From contig NC_058065.1 of NCBI RefSeq assembly GCF_020085105.1, positions 1,535,810 through 1,599,809 of the forward strand: 64,000 nucleotides of DNA, given 5' to 3'. The first letter of the stretch is position 1. Every line of letters starts with the position of its first letter. The position numbers and the translations under genes were made by a program. The notes under the pieces were generated by a model that had not been told where the DNA came from, searched no databases, and worked only from the letters and a program-made list of their open reading frames with translations. This document shows positions 1 to 11,468 of the stretch, one piece after another. The stretch comes from Siniperca chuatsi (lineage: Eukaryota > Chordata > Actinopteri > Centrarchiformes > Sinipercidae).

Positions 1-1535
1 ACCACATCAGACCAGGTCTAGCTCAAAAACCACTGTGTTTAGGTTTGTCAAATCTAGACTATATTAACATGAAGACTCTGGAAACTCATTAAAACCACTT
101 TTTAGACTCATGAAACCAGTATTATATATGTGAAACCAAGAAAAAAAAATTGCAATTTTACAGATTTTTCTACATCTAGACCACATTAGACCCGGTCTAG
201 CTCAAAAACCACTGAACTAAGATTTGTCAAATCGTTTAACCTCAGAAAAAAAACTAACTTAGAAGACGTAACTTAGTTAATAACAATAAAAACACGAGTT
301 CTTACCAACATCTTGTGGATCTAATGAGTCCGCTTCCATCTCCATCCGACAAGTTAGCCTGCTAGCACTAAGCTAGCTAGCTTAGCCGGCTCGCTAACAA
401 CAAGCGGGGAAACTATGAATCTAAACTTTAACCAGCAGCGAGGAAACGGCGGCACACTTCCACCTGAAGCTGGCTGCCTGAGCAGAGACATTAAGCGCAG
501 TTAACTTCAGCGCCATTTCTATTAAATAACGTTAACGTTTTTAATTCATTCAACTAACGTTATTCGGACCAGTCGCTAGCTTACTCGCGTTGACGTTAGC
601 TTCCCGAGGAACAAACGATGCTAACAACCGTAAGTCAGCCGCATTACGACATACACGACACCGGGACTGTTTTAAAAGGGTTTGGCCGTTTATTTATATT
701 TTATTTGACGTTTAGCTAACAGTTTAACACCGTCTGCTACCATTCATATCCCACTTCGCGTTTGTGCTGATTTACATTGTCGTTTGGTCCACAACAGCCG
801 CCGTAGCTATTAAACTCTGAATATTTCTCCCTGATTTCAGTTTTCCAGGTAGTTTTTCGGCTCTTAACCTTAATGTTCTCATCTGTACTACGAGAAACAT
901 TGTTTTGCCTTGTTGTTTGTACATAAACTGAAGTGTTGATTAGGGCTTCAAATAGATAGCGGTTTGCTGACAGCAGTCTGTCTGCCTGGGAGTCTAAGCT
1001 CAGGGCCCAAACACAACATCTTAAAAGCGCTTCGCTTTTTTTTTTGAATTGACCCACATCCACCACCGTACTGCAGTACCGGTTACGGAAATACAACATA
1101 AACAAACCTTCAACTGTTCATAACACTGCGTTTAAACTTAATAATAAAAAAAAACAATAACTTTATATAAACATTCGTGTGTCCGGAAACGTATCATGGA
1201 TACGTACATGAAACATATACGGACCGTGGCCGACTCTACACTTTATTTATGTTAGCATGAAGGTGCTAACGTTAGCCACTTCCTGTATGGTTTTGTAACA
1301 GTGTAATAATGAACTTATGCAAGCTCAGCTGCGGAATCATCAACAACAGAGAGGTGAGGAGACTTAACGCTGCTCAGAAACATAAATTAAACCTTACAGA
1401 CTGCTGCTGGTTGTATTTAAATCCGCCCAACACTGAGAACCACAGCTAAATGTTTAAAGGTAAATGTAATTTAGCCCTGCAGCTCCTCTAAGTGAGCTCT
1501 ATTGGAAAACTCACTAATACCAAATATTAAGTGGA

Positions 1536-1567
<32 letters not shown>

Positions 1568-2199
1568 AGTCTTTAAAAAACTAATATTTTCACACCAATA
1601 TGTTTTAAAAATCGTACATTTAATTTTTCCTACAAACCAATCTCTAATAAAAAAATATATACACATTACATTTTCTATTCAGAAACAATTCTACATTTAT
1701 TTTATTTATTTTTAGTGATGTGAAAACTGTATTTGATCCGCTACAGAAAGCAGATGTGTCGGTGTGAAAAAGGAAAAGATACGGGCCAGTTTTTACTTTA
1801 AATCTCTTTATTTTACTAGTTTTTTTTGTCCATAAATACAAAAGTTGTGTTGAGGACAAACACATCAGAAAGCAGACGCCTTAAAGTCAGCTCAGACATC
1901 TTTAGTTTCTCCTTTATCCTTGGGACCAAATAAAGTTTGCAGAGTTGATATTTATCCACGTTTGAGGCAGTTTTGATGGACAAAAAATAAAAACACTCAC
2001 AGTAAAACTAAATGAAAAGATCCTAGCTTCTAATTTTCAGTTAAATCATAATTTAACTTAGATCATTAGATCATAATTTCCTCTCAGAAAGTCTTAGTTT
2101 AGTCTTTGTTTCCACAATAAACTAAACTGGACTCGTCGTTTTGACGTATTTTAACATCCGTCTTGTGATGATGCGTTTCCGCCTCGCTGCTCAGGTGCG
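1..2199. other. Upstream non-coding region of the first gene
   Basis: I see no convincing coding exon here. A partly matching motif (ccaggtctagctcaaaaacc and its near copy) occurs near positions 13 and 191, so the left edge is a diverged short repeat. A good donor (GAG/gtgagg) ends at 1353, and an acceptor (ctgctcag) lies at 2185-2194, just before the ATG at 2200. The simplest reading is a 5' UTR exon ending at 1353 followed by a UTR intron. The promoter itself is not identified. Confidence 0.4.
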
Positions 2200-5119
2200 A
2201 TGGCTCAGGTGCGGCGGCCGGTCGGCGAGGCGCTGTGGGCGATGTGTGCGGCCGACTCCGCGTCCATGCCGGTCCACTGGTACTACGACGTCGACGACAT
2301 CAGGGCGGACTTCGGAGGCTGGATATCCGGCTTCAACTCGCCCAGAAGCAGACACCCGTCCAGCATCCTCAGCCTCTCCAACACCGGTAACCTGGAACTC
2401 TTTAACCAAGCTTCCTGGAAAGTCCTGGAAAGTCCTGGAAAACGTCCACAAATTCAGTGTTCATTTGCTGAATCCGTTCAACAGGAAGCGTTCACATTGA
2501 CTCTGATCTTCCTGTTTGTTTGTTGCAGCCGGCAGCGGTCGGACTGCCGGGTCCTCCGGCGCCACGCGGCCCGACGTGGTCGGTAACGTGATCCTCCACG
2601 ATAAACTGAACTTATGGAAGTCCTCCAAAGGCTCAGTCCACTATCATCAAGGTACTGCTGACTGGACTGCTGAGTACTGAGACTTATAACGGGGGGTCTG
2701 TGTTTGTGGTCTTCAGGTCTTCAGGGGTCTGTGTTTGTGGTCTTCAGGTCTTCAGGGGTCTGTGTTTGTGGTCTTCAGGTCTTCAAGGGTCTGTGTTTGT
2801 AGTCTTAAGGTCTTCAGTGGTCTGTGTTTGTGGTCTTCAGGTCTTCAGGGTCTGTGTTTGTGGTCTTCAGTGGTCTGTGTTTGTGGTCTTCAGGGGTCTG
2901 TGTTTGTGGTCTTCAGTGGTCTGAGTTTGTGGTCTTCAGTGGTCTGTGTTTGTGGTCTTCAGGTCTTCAGGCCGGTGACAACACCCTGAACGTCCTCTGT
3001 TCTCTCCGAGCGGCTCGTTCGCTCGTCGCCGGGCGTTTCAGCGACGTCTCTCAGCCGGACGCTCGAGCCGCCGTTCTGTCAGACTACGTCCACTTCCTGA
3101 CCACGCCCGGCTCGCACCGCGACACCTACGCCGAGTCCTCCCACCGCTCCTTCTTCGCCTCCTGGCAGGACGGCAGGCCCACCTCGCCCCGTGAGGTAAA
3201 ACCAGACTGTATGGCTGTAGTGTCCCCGACTCCGGCTAATCCAAACATGCGGATTGCCGCTTGGGTAAAACAAACGCACCCTGCTTTTACTGAATTCTCT
3301 GTTTTTCAGGTTCTGACGTTTGCAGAAAAACGCTCCAGGCAGCAGCTGAGCTCCTCATTCGCCGACAGCCAGCTGGACGCCATCGGCTGCCTTCCCATGA
3401 TCCTCCCCTTCGTCCTGCTGTCCGCCTCGGCCAATGAGAAGCAAGCTGTGGGTGGCAAGCAGTTAACGTTTTGTTATCTTTGACCCCCTTGAACGTGTTA
3501 AAATATCCAAAAATATTGTTACGTTATGTCAATTCATGCAGATTAATTAATAATTTGAAAACGTTACTGAAGTCTTGTTTTCCTCTCGGACAGCTGCTGG
3601 AGCAACAAACAACATCGTAAACATCAAAAGAGGCGGTGACCTGTAAAATAAATACAATCAATCAATACGATAAGCTAGTTAAATAGAATAATAACGTATA
3701 AAAAAAGCAAAGTAAAGTTTCAAATCATTTTCAAAAGCTAAAACTTTGCAATAACTTTTAAATATTTACATTTATGTTCGTAGAAATCATCAAATTCTTT
3801 GTTCTGCATGAAAAATAACTCGTGAAAATGACAGTTTTGGTTAAAACAGCTAAATAATGTTTCCCCGAGGGTTTGGGTGGCATCCCGTTACAGTAAAAAG
3901 TGCAATATTTCCCTCTGAGAAGTAGAAAGTAGCATAAAATGAAAATACTCAAGTAAAGTACAAGTACCTCAAAACTGTACTTGAGTACATGTACTTAGTT
4001 ACTTTGGTATCAGAGCGTCCTGTGCGACCTTTAACCTCCTCTGCCCTCAGGTTTCAGCGGCAGTAGAGTTTGTGAAGCTCACCCACCCCCACCCGAAGGT
4101 GCCCGAGTACGTGTCGATCTACAGCCGGGCGCTGCACGCCGTGCTGGGCGGAGCCAGCGTGCGCCAGCAGGCCGAGCACGCTCTGAGGAGGCTGGACACC
4201 TGGGACACCTGCCGGAGCTACAGCCGCAAGGCCGGCAGGTACGTCTGACGTTCGAAGAGGATCGACGTTCGGCTTTAACGCAGTGAACGGCAGGAAAAAA
4301 CAGAACTAAATACATAAAAGTAGCATTAAAGGAAGAAATGAAAAAGATGTTATGTATATGTGGAACGTGTGAAAACGTAAAGGTGGAACAACGCAGAGAA
4401 ACAGAAGAGTTTCAAAGAAAAAGTTCTCAAATGTTAAATGTTGAAACACAAGAAGCTGTTGTAGGAAACTCTGAGAAAGTCGTGCTGTCGGTAGCGACTG
4501 CGGTGAAGGTGATCCGGTTTTGTGTGAAGTCCTTACAACCTGACAAGCAGCGTAAATATCTACTAATATAATAGTTTCACAGAGATGAAACTGTGTTGTA
4601 GGTTTCCGGTGTCCTCCGAGGAACGGCTGAAGGTCCATCAGAGCGCTGTGAACTACCTCGGTCTGGCCTGCTACACTAAAGGTTCACAGACACGCCGCAT
4701 GATCATTACAGGCAGCGCGGTGGAAGCTAACGAGCGCTAACAGTCACTCTCCTCTAACAGGCGCTCTGTCCAGCATGTTTTATCTGGCTCACGAGTTTCA
4801 CGACGACCCCAGAGGAGGAATCCTGGCCAACACCAACTGTGGAGGTGCGTACGGAGGCTTTGTTGCGCATTTTTCATTTCCTGGATTTCAAAAAGCAGCA
4901 AAATGAACATTCGGTCTGGTTATGAGGTGTGGTTGAACATGTGTTTGGACTCGTTTGATCGTTTGCGTTCCAGGTGAGAACTGTAACCGCGGGGCGGCGC
5001 TGGGGGCCCTGCTGGGGGCGGGAGGGTCGTACGGCGGAGACGTCATCCCGCAGGAGTGGAAGGACGAACTGAGAGACGCCCAGGAGTTCATCCCCGACAT
5101 CCTGAAGGAGATGCAGTAA
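2200..5119 (+). CDS. J1-crystallin/selenoprotein J-like ADP-ribosylglycohydrolase-fold protein
   Basis: Eight coding exons: 2200-2386, 2529-2651, 2963-3195, 3310-3447, 4051-4238, 4602-4681, 4761-4844, 4974-5119. Phases join cleanly to give about 392 aa ending in TAA. The start is MAQVRRPVGEALWAMCAADS, followed by MPVHWYYD. Later landmarks are HYHQ..QAGDNTLN, DSQLDAIGCLPMI, and near the C terminus ILANTNCGGENCNRGAALGA. These are hallmarks of the J1-crystallin/selenoprotein J branch of the ADP-ribosylglycohydrolase superfamily. The catalytic family normally has a GD motif at the first helix and a DxD-type metal motif near the C-terminal GA(L)GAL. Here the second reads ENCNR, so the metal-binding aspartates look lost and a structural or non-hydrolase role is likely. 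Fish selenoprotein J carries selenocysteine, but this model needs no in-frame TGA. Family assignment is firm; the exact orthologue is not. The acceptor of exon 3 lies inside a minisatellite, and the donor at 3448 (gtgggt) is the weakest splice site. Confidence 0.82.
2694..2970. repeat. Minisatellite at intron 2 / exon 3 boundary
   Basis: About 280 bp of tandem units built from gtcttcag, ggtctgtg and tttgtg, roughly 22-32 bp each. It fills nearly all of the intron between 2652 and 2962. The last units run into the coding exon: the reading frame requires the 3' splice site at 2962 (ttcag/GTCTTCAGGCC), so the exon's own first bases (GTCTTCAG) are the repeat motif. Confidence 0.85.
3900..4010. 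repeat. Dispersed 'aagtac' repeat fragment
   Basis: The text runs through ctctgagaagtagaaagtagcataaaatg, then caagtaaagtacaagtacctcaaaactgtacttgagtacatgtacttagttactt. The same family recurs at about 23478, 27925, 51745 and 58125. It is a common short non-coding teleost repeat and lies in an intron here. Confidence 0.6.
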
Positions 5120-5338
5120 GAGCAGCGCCGCCCCTGGAGGCGCGGAGGGGAACTGCAGCTTCAAAACGTTTGTCTTCCAAACGCAACAGTTAAATTTGGC
5201 TGTTTTTATTCCAGTTCATGTGTTTTATTTTTACATTTAATAATGGAAATATTATTTTCTTTTCCTTAATTAAGTTTTATCGGCACATTTTTTGTTGTTG
5301 TTGTTGTCGTCGTGTGGTTTGGACCGTTTGCATTGTAG

Positions 5339-5344
5339 AATAAA
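5339..5344 (+). terminator. Candidate poly(A) signal of the first gene
   Basis: AATAAA lies 220 bp after the TAA at 5117-5119, in AT-rich sequence after a GTT/GTC run. A second AATAAA lies near 5475. Which one is used cannot be told from sequence. Confidence 0.45.
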
Positions 5345-5852
5345 AAAACGTAAATTATCAGCAGGAAAAAGACCTTGGTGAAGGGCTTCAGCTGAGATAT
5401 CTATTTATGCTTTTCCTGTTGTCTTATTCTTATTTTAAGGCCTGAAATGAACAAATGTCTGCTTTTTGCTCATAAAAAATAAAATGTGAACAGTTTGAAC
5501 CGTTTCGATGTATTTGTTGAATATCCACCAGTTTGTTTGTTTTATCGTCTGTATTGTGCTTCAGTTTCGAAAGAGACCGTAAACTCCTTTCACGAAGACC
5601 ATTTGGATGCTGTAAATTCAGATTTCTGTCACTTGGCACTCGTCTGATATAGTTTTTCCAACTAATTAAACGAGTTTAACGCTGTTGATTAATTTGACAT
5701 GTTGTGTGGAGGCTAAAGTTTAACTGGGACTAGATTAACATCACAGGGAGGTGGGGAACGAAGTCTCGACTGCTCATCGTTCGGGACGGCGTTGTAACCC
5801 CGGTGAAGTGGCAGGATCAGACGTGGACGTTCGGCAGGACGAAGTGTAAAGC

Positions 5853-5870
5853 CTCCGCAGGGGGCGCTGG
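5853..5870 (+). promoter_or_regulatory. CTCF-like motif
   Basis: CTCCGCAGGGGGCGCTGG is close to the CTCF core consensus (CC-x-C-x-AGGGGGCGC). It sits between the first gene and the vitamin K-dependent cluster. This is a motif match only, and such motifs also occur by chance and within repeats. Confidence 0.35.
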
Positions 5871-6600
5871 AGGCAGAGATACTGCCGGAGGTTCATTTGA
5901 GTCATCGCACTCCTCAGAGTCACAACTCAAATCTGAACTCACAGACACGAAACGCATACTGAACATCCGTTATCTCTGATGTCCATCCGGAATAAACGTC
6001 TCTACGCCCAAACAGCTGATTTGCCACAATCTGGCTCTCCTGATGGCCTTCATTGTTTCACGTCACCATGTTTGGGAACAAACGCGGTGACGTGTTTCAG
6101 TCTTTCAGATTAGCAGCCGCATGTTGGACTTCCTCCATTTTCACACGAAAGCCAGATTTCACAATGAGCTGATAAAATGCAGCAGAAGGAAAACAAGTTT
6201 AAATGATTTAAATGACAGGAGGACCAGCCAGTCCACAGAAACACAGGAGGCTGTAATAATTACTGGGGGGGGAGGGTTTTGCTTACACAAGGTTCAGCAA
6301 GTAATCAACAAGTTTAAAGTTTAGGGGGAAAAAAATCCTGATTGGTGCACGGAGGTACGTGACATCATCTTTTTCCAACCGCCCACTTCAAACCAGTGAG
6401 AAGAGAAAAACCCCAAACTCATGTGAAATAAGCAAAAACTGCTCTGACTTGGTGTTTTTATGCAGCAGCCAAGTGTCCGCAGTAAGAACCTGATCCGGGG
6501 TCTGTGGGCGCAGGACCGCAGTCAGTCCACGTCATATTTGTGTATATGTGTTAATGTGTGTGTTTGTGAAAGAGGGGTTTGTGTGTTTTTAGTGTGTTTC

Positions 6601-6613
6601 TGACCTTTGATCA
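6601..6613. promoter_or_regulatory. HNF4-like DR1 element of the factor VII-like gene
   Basis: TGACCTTTGATCA (reverse complement TGATCAAAGGTCA) is an almost ideal DR1 site and ends 13 bp before the ATG at 6627. Mammalian F7 promoters use an HNF4 site close to the start, so a liver promoter here is plausible. This is inferred from the motif alone. Confidence 0.45.
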
Positions 6614-6626
6614 GTTCAGAACAAAC

Positions 6627-9600
6627 ATGGCGTCCGTCGGCAGAGAAACGAAGCGACTCTTCTTCTTACGACTCCTCATCGCTTCTATCCCAGCATGCAC
6701 TGGGCTTCCTGGAGGTCAGTCCTCTGTTTCTTTTCCTTCTTATACTCTTCATCGTCTTCTGGTTTCATCCTTCTTGGAAAATCAGACCTACAATAGTTCA
6801 CTTTTGTCCACTGTGAAGTTCTGAGAGCGGCTTGTCAATCGGCTGTGCGTTTTGTTTCAAACATTACGACAGTTTTCACGCTAAAGTTACGCTAGCATGT
6901 TAACTGTCATGATGACGAGGTATTTTGGATTTCTTTTACTTAAAAAGGTCATAAAATATGTATGTATACATGTCCCTTTCCTTACTTGTTTTTATTTAGG
7001 TTAAATGTCATAACATTAGCACTACTGTTAGCATAGCTTGCTAGCTACATCCATGAAAAATAAGGACAAAAAAAGAATTATTTTCATTATCGATTCATCT
7101 GAAGTTTGTTTTCTCTGTTAATCGTTTGGTCAATAAAACATCAGAAAAATATCTGGTATATATCGTCATATACCGACCAACAGTCCAAAACCCCCAAATA
7201 TTACATTTACTACAAGACCAAGAAAAGCAGCGAGTTCTCGCATCTGAGCACCTGGAAATGACAATTTATCGATTATCAAAATAATTACAGATTCATTTTC
7301 TTTCAATCGCCTAATCGTTGCAGCTGTAAATCGATCACATTAATTTTACAACAAACTGATCTTTACAGCAACCTTTATTCTGTAGTCCCTCTAGTGGCCA
7401 CACTAGGTAACAGCACACCACAAGGTCCACGACTCATGTCTTCATTGAGCGAATGGAGATGAAGCTCAGGTGTCGTCATGTTTTTTATTCTTCTTTTGTA
7501 TTTTTATATGAAGGAGGAGTGTTTGTGAGCAGACCTGAGGCCAGCGTTTTCCTGCGTCGCAGTCGTCGGGCCAACTTCCTGTTCGAGGAGCTGAGGAGGG
7601 GCAACGTGGAGCGAGAGTGTCTGGAGGAGAAATGCTCCTACGAGGAGGCCAAGGAGATCTTCGCCCTGCCACAGCAGCTGGTCAGTCCAGAGTCAACCTG
7701 ACGATCCTCACGTGGTTTATACTCGTTAACGTTTTCGTCATTAATTTGTGTCGTCTCTCTCCCTTCAGGAAGTCTTCTGGCGGCTGTACACAGGTACTTG
7801 GGATTCAACTTGCCATGTGACGACCTTTAGTGACCGGTGACAGATTATTTTTGTACTGAACATCTCCAGTCAAGTGTTAAAATACTTCCTTAATTCTTTT
7901 TGCCACTTCCTGTTTGCAGCGGTGAATCACTGCCTGTCGTCTCCCTGTAAGAACGGAGCGACCTGTACTCGCCGGATCGACACCTACGCCTGCAAATGTC
8001 CGCCTGGTTTCCATGGACACAACTGTGACAAAGGTACGTCAACAGCAGAAACACTTCCACGAACGTTCATGATTGTTGTTGCAGTTGTTGCATTGACACA
8101 GTTGTGGTGTCCGTCTCTGACTCTACGCAGCACGTTTGACCTCCAATGGTTGTCGCTACAGAAACGGAGGATGCGAACATTTCTGCAGAGAGTTTCCGGA
8201 TCGTTCTCACATCTGTTTCTGCGCTCCAGGCTACAATATCGATCGGGACAACAGCACCTGCCTGCCTCAAAGTCAGAGCTCTTTTACAGACAGCTGATTT
8301 GCACAAGTTAAAAATAAACCCGAAGGACATTTGATACAACATACAAGACGAGTAGACTGTTGCTAAGGTTGCATTTCCGTTTTGACAGTTTTTAACTTTT
8401 CCAAACAGAGGAACAAGCTTTCTTCTGTGGTGATTCTGGGTATTAGCAAACACCCAGAATATACATAGCAACCAACCCCTAGCAACCACCTGGCAACACC
8501 CATGCAATCAACTTGAACACCATAACAACCACTTTATTTATATGTCCTAGTAAAAATCAGCAACCACATAGCAACCACCTAGAAACGCACCAGAAACCAA
8601 ACACCATAGCCAAACCCTTAGAATATATAAGCGAACAAGCAGCAACAAGCAATCCCTGGGATGAGCACCAAGCTAACTTAAATTTTCTTCAGTAACGTTC
8701 TAGTTTTCATTGTGGTCCAGAGGTCCAGATTTGTATGTGCAATACGACTACAATCTGATCATCCAAACATTTTCTGAGATTTTTTTGTGTCTCTGGTCCA
8801 GATGTTGTGTCCTGCGGAAGACCTCTGATGCTCTTAACCCCCAAGGTCATTAACGGGCACATCTGCCCCAGAGGACGCTGTCCATGGCAGGCAAGTTTTT
8901 GAACATATTATCTTAACTTGAAGGAGAGCAAACATTTCCAGTATAGTTCATATATTTATAGAATAAAGTATTAAATGTTCCACCACAATACTTAAAGGCT
9001 CAGTTCTCCCAAATGACAAAATAATCTACATATTTTCTCACTCCCTAGTGGTGTCTACCCGTGTAGACATCCTGGGTTTTATGTGCCCAGTTATCCACCT
9101 CAGAAACGTATGTCAACACCTCAATAAAAATACAGATGAATAGAAGTTTGTTTGTGGTGCTCAAAGCTTTGAAAATGGAGATTTGAAATTTCCTGTTTAT
9201 AATGCAGTTTGTTTTCAGGATTAATATTCTCCCGATTAATCTAATCCTTATGCATCCTGTAAATTTGACACTCCTGTCCAAATTATGGACCCTTGTAATT
9301 GAGAATGACTTGAAATGATAACATTGCCTCTCTGCTCAGGCTCTGCTAACTGAAAATCATGTTTATACCTGCGGAGCGATTGTCCTGTCAGATCAGTGGA
9401 TTTTAACTGCAGCTCACTGTGTTTGGAGAAAACCTGCCGCCATCTTCCATGTCACTGTGGGTAAGAACTTTTCTTGGTTTCTTCATGGTACACTTTTAGT
9501 TTTTTCCCGTTTTTTTTGTCTTTTCAATCTTTTATATCTCCTCTACCTTCAACGTTTTTTGAATCTACGGGGATGATTTAAAAAAAAAAGTAGAATAAAT

Positions 9601-11468
9601 CTTTTTTGGGAACTTTTAGGGCTCTGTAATATTCTGCCTTTTCTACTTGTCATCATCTTTGACAATTTCAAATTCAACTTATATTTCTTTGCCTTTTTTA
9701 CGGCGGCCAACAGTGCAGAACGCACCGCAACTTAAGAAAACACAAGCGAATGAAGAAAGCAACTTTACCACTTTGACAACACATACGTCACATTTAAAAT
9801 TTGACAACACATACATGGCATAAAGAACCACGTTAAAAATGTAGAGGAAATGCGTTTCTGAGGGGTGGTAAAAATTTAACTATATATTGTTAGATAATTG
9901 TCGAACATGGTTAACAAGTGGTCAACTTCAGAAAATCAGTGTGGGCACATTTTTTATGCCACGTATGTGTTGTCAAATTGGTGAATGTACTCCTCAATTT
10001 TCTAGTAATTTCTTTATTTTTAAATGTGATGTTGGAGAGTTAAAGATGCATCAATACATCACTTTACTTAACACATACAATCATAACTTGCACGGACACT
10101 GCATGGATTATTATAGCATACTATGAGTCCTTACTACAGTTGACTGTTGAGGCGTGTATAGGTAGTCATCATGTATTATAAGTCCCACCAGTCAACATCT
10201 AGTTTATAACTAGTCAAGAGCATCCATAAGACCCTTGAACTCATAATTCATTATAAGTCACATCTATAATATTTTATGACTGTTGATATAATTCACTATG
10301 AATGCACCCATAATGCACTATAAATGTGGTCTTCATAGAAAGTGTTACCAAGATATAATCTTCATTTGCTTGAGTTTTGTCCATTTGCGTGTGTTTTCTT
10401 TAGTGGCAGTGCATTATCATATTTTTCTGTCTGCGGCATTCATTTGAATTTGATTTGAAAGGCAAAAATAATGAATTGGAAGGAACTAATTAAGTGGGAA
10501 ACTTGGAAGGGTAAAATCCTGGTTAAAATGTGTAAGTAATTGTAATAATAATTTTATTTAATTTAGTTTTGACTTGGGAGTGATTTTATCGATGGTGATA
10601 TGGATTTTACGTGTGTTGGATGTGTTGGTAGCATGATGTTGCCCAGGACATCACAGGAATAAGTTTTGGACCATTGAGTTGCCATTTTTGTAGTTGTGTG
10701 TGATTTGTTGTTGTCCTTCTCATAATGTCAGATAAACTAAACTAAAGGGAGGTTGGAATTAAATTAAAGGAAGGAAATTAATATATGACCAATCTGAGGG
10801 AATGATTAATCAGAACTCTCCTGACACCTACTGGGCTCAGTATGAAAGAAAATGAGAAGTTATTATTTTTCATTCTGTTATTAATTTGATTTAAAATGTA
10901 AAAGTGCTGTCCCTGTAAAGGTGAACACGACCGAGAAGAGGATGAGAAGTCTGAGCAGAAGCGGCGGGTGGTCAAAGTGGTGATCCACCAGGGCTACAAC
11001 GTGTCCAGCTCTGACAGTGACCTGGCCTTGCTGAAGCTTTACCGCCCAGTGAAACTGGGACTGTACGTGGTTCCCATTTGCCTTCCCGCCAAGAACAGCT
11101 CCTTCAGCCGAACACTGGCGACCATCCGTCACTCCACCGTGTCTGGTTGGGGCCGCCTGTCGCAGTTCGGTCCCCCAGCCAGATTCCTCCAGCGGCTGGT
11201 GCTGCCGAGGGTCCCTCTGCAGGAGTGCCGCCTCCACACCAAGCTCAACATCACCAGGAACATGATCTGCGCCGGGCTGAAGACCGGCGGCAAAGACGCC
11301 TGCGAAGGTGACAGCGGCGGCCCTCTGGTGACGCACTACAAGAAAACCTGGTTCCTGACAGGTGTTGTGAGCTGGGGAAAAGGGTGCGGCAATGAAAACA
11401 TGTACGGCGTCTACACCAAAGTCAGCAACTTCCTGGACTGGATCGAGGATATCATGTCCACTGGCTGA
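6627..11468 (+). CDS. f7l: Factor VII-like vitamin K-dependent serine protease
   Basis: Eight exons: 6627-6714, 7514-7680, 7769-7793, 7920-8033, 8131-8271, 8802-8890, 9340-9460, 10921-11468; 430 aa. Residues 1-30 are the signal peptide, then a propeptide ending RRSRR, a Gla domain ([16 protein letters not shown]), an aromatic stack (EVFWRLY), EGF1 at about 94-131, EGF2 at about 132-178, and the protease domain. The predicted activation site is PK/VING at Lys193, unlike the usual R/IVGG. The catalytic triad is intact: His234 (TAAHC), Asp282 (DSDLALL), Ser380 (GDSGGP), with Asp374 in the S1 pocket. The Gla domain keeps nine of ten usual Glu positions; its end reads ALPQQL, so the Glu near position 35 is missing. 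EGF1 lacks the CxD hydroxylation motif. The intron at 8891 starts with GC. The gene is first of five tandem relatives. Family is certain; the f7l symbol is my best guess. Confidence 0.85.
7068..7335. repeat. Dispersed repeat with 'cgattatc/gttgcagct' ends
   Basis: The element starts ttattttcattatcgattcat, contains ccaacagtccaaaac, and ends cctaatcgttgcagctgta. The same family recurs at about 36700, 40074 and 46355 in this window. It behaves like a non-autonomous element and is inside intron 1 of the factor VII-like gene. Confidence 0.65.
8435..8685. repeat. Degenerate 'agcaaccacc' tandem repeat
   Basis: CA-rich text made of imperfect copies of tagcaaccacctagcaac-like units, within the intron between EGF2 and the activation exon of the factor VII-like gene. 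The short open frame through it is a by-product of the repeat. Confidence 0.6.
10085..10352. repeat. Dispersed MITE-like repeat
   Basis: The element is rich in 'cattataa', 'tataagtc' and 'actataaatg' words and ends agaaagtgttacca. A related element at about 54650-54912 has tgttacctttc near one end and ggtaacacc at the other. It fills part of the 1.46-kb intron before the catalytic exon. Confidence 0.5.

Larger units (their letters stand above)
5120..6626. other. Intergenic region before the coagulation cluster
   Basis: It holds the 3' UTR of the upstream gene and about 1 kb without coding signal. A CTCF-like motif sits near 5853-5870, and the HNF4-like element of the next gene at 6601-6613. 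No SECIS element was convincingly recognisable in the 3' UTR by eye. Confidence 0.5.

Noticed and set aside
737-1105. 122-codon minus-strand open frame
   Set aside because: No recognisable domain or splice context, biased composition; likely chance.
5430-5500. Possible SECIS-like ATGA...AA...TGA spacing in the 3' UTR of the first gene
   Set aside because: No convincing stem pairing around the motifs, and no in-frame TGA to decode. A structure search would be needed to revisit it.
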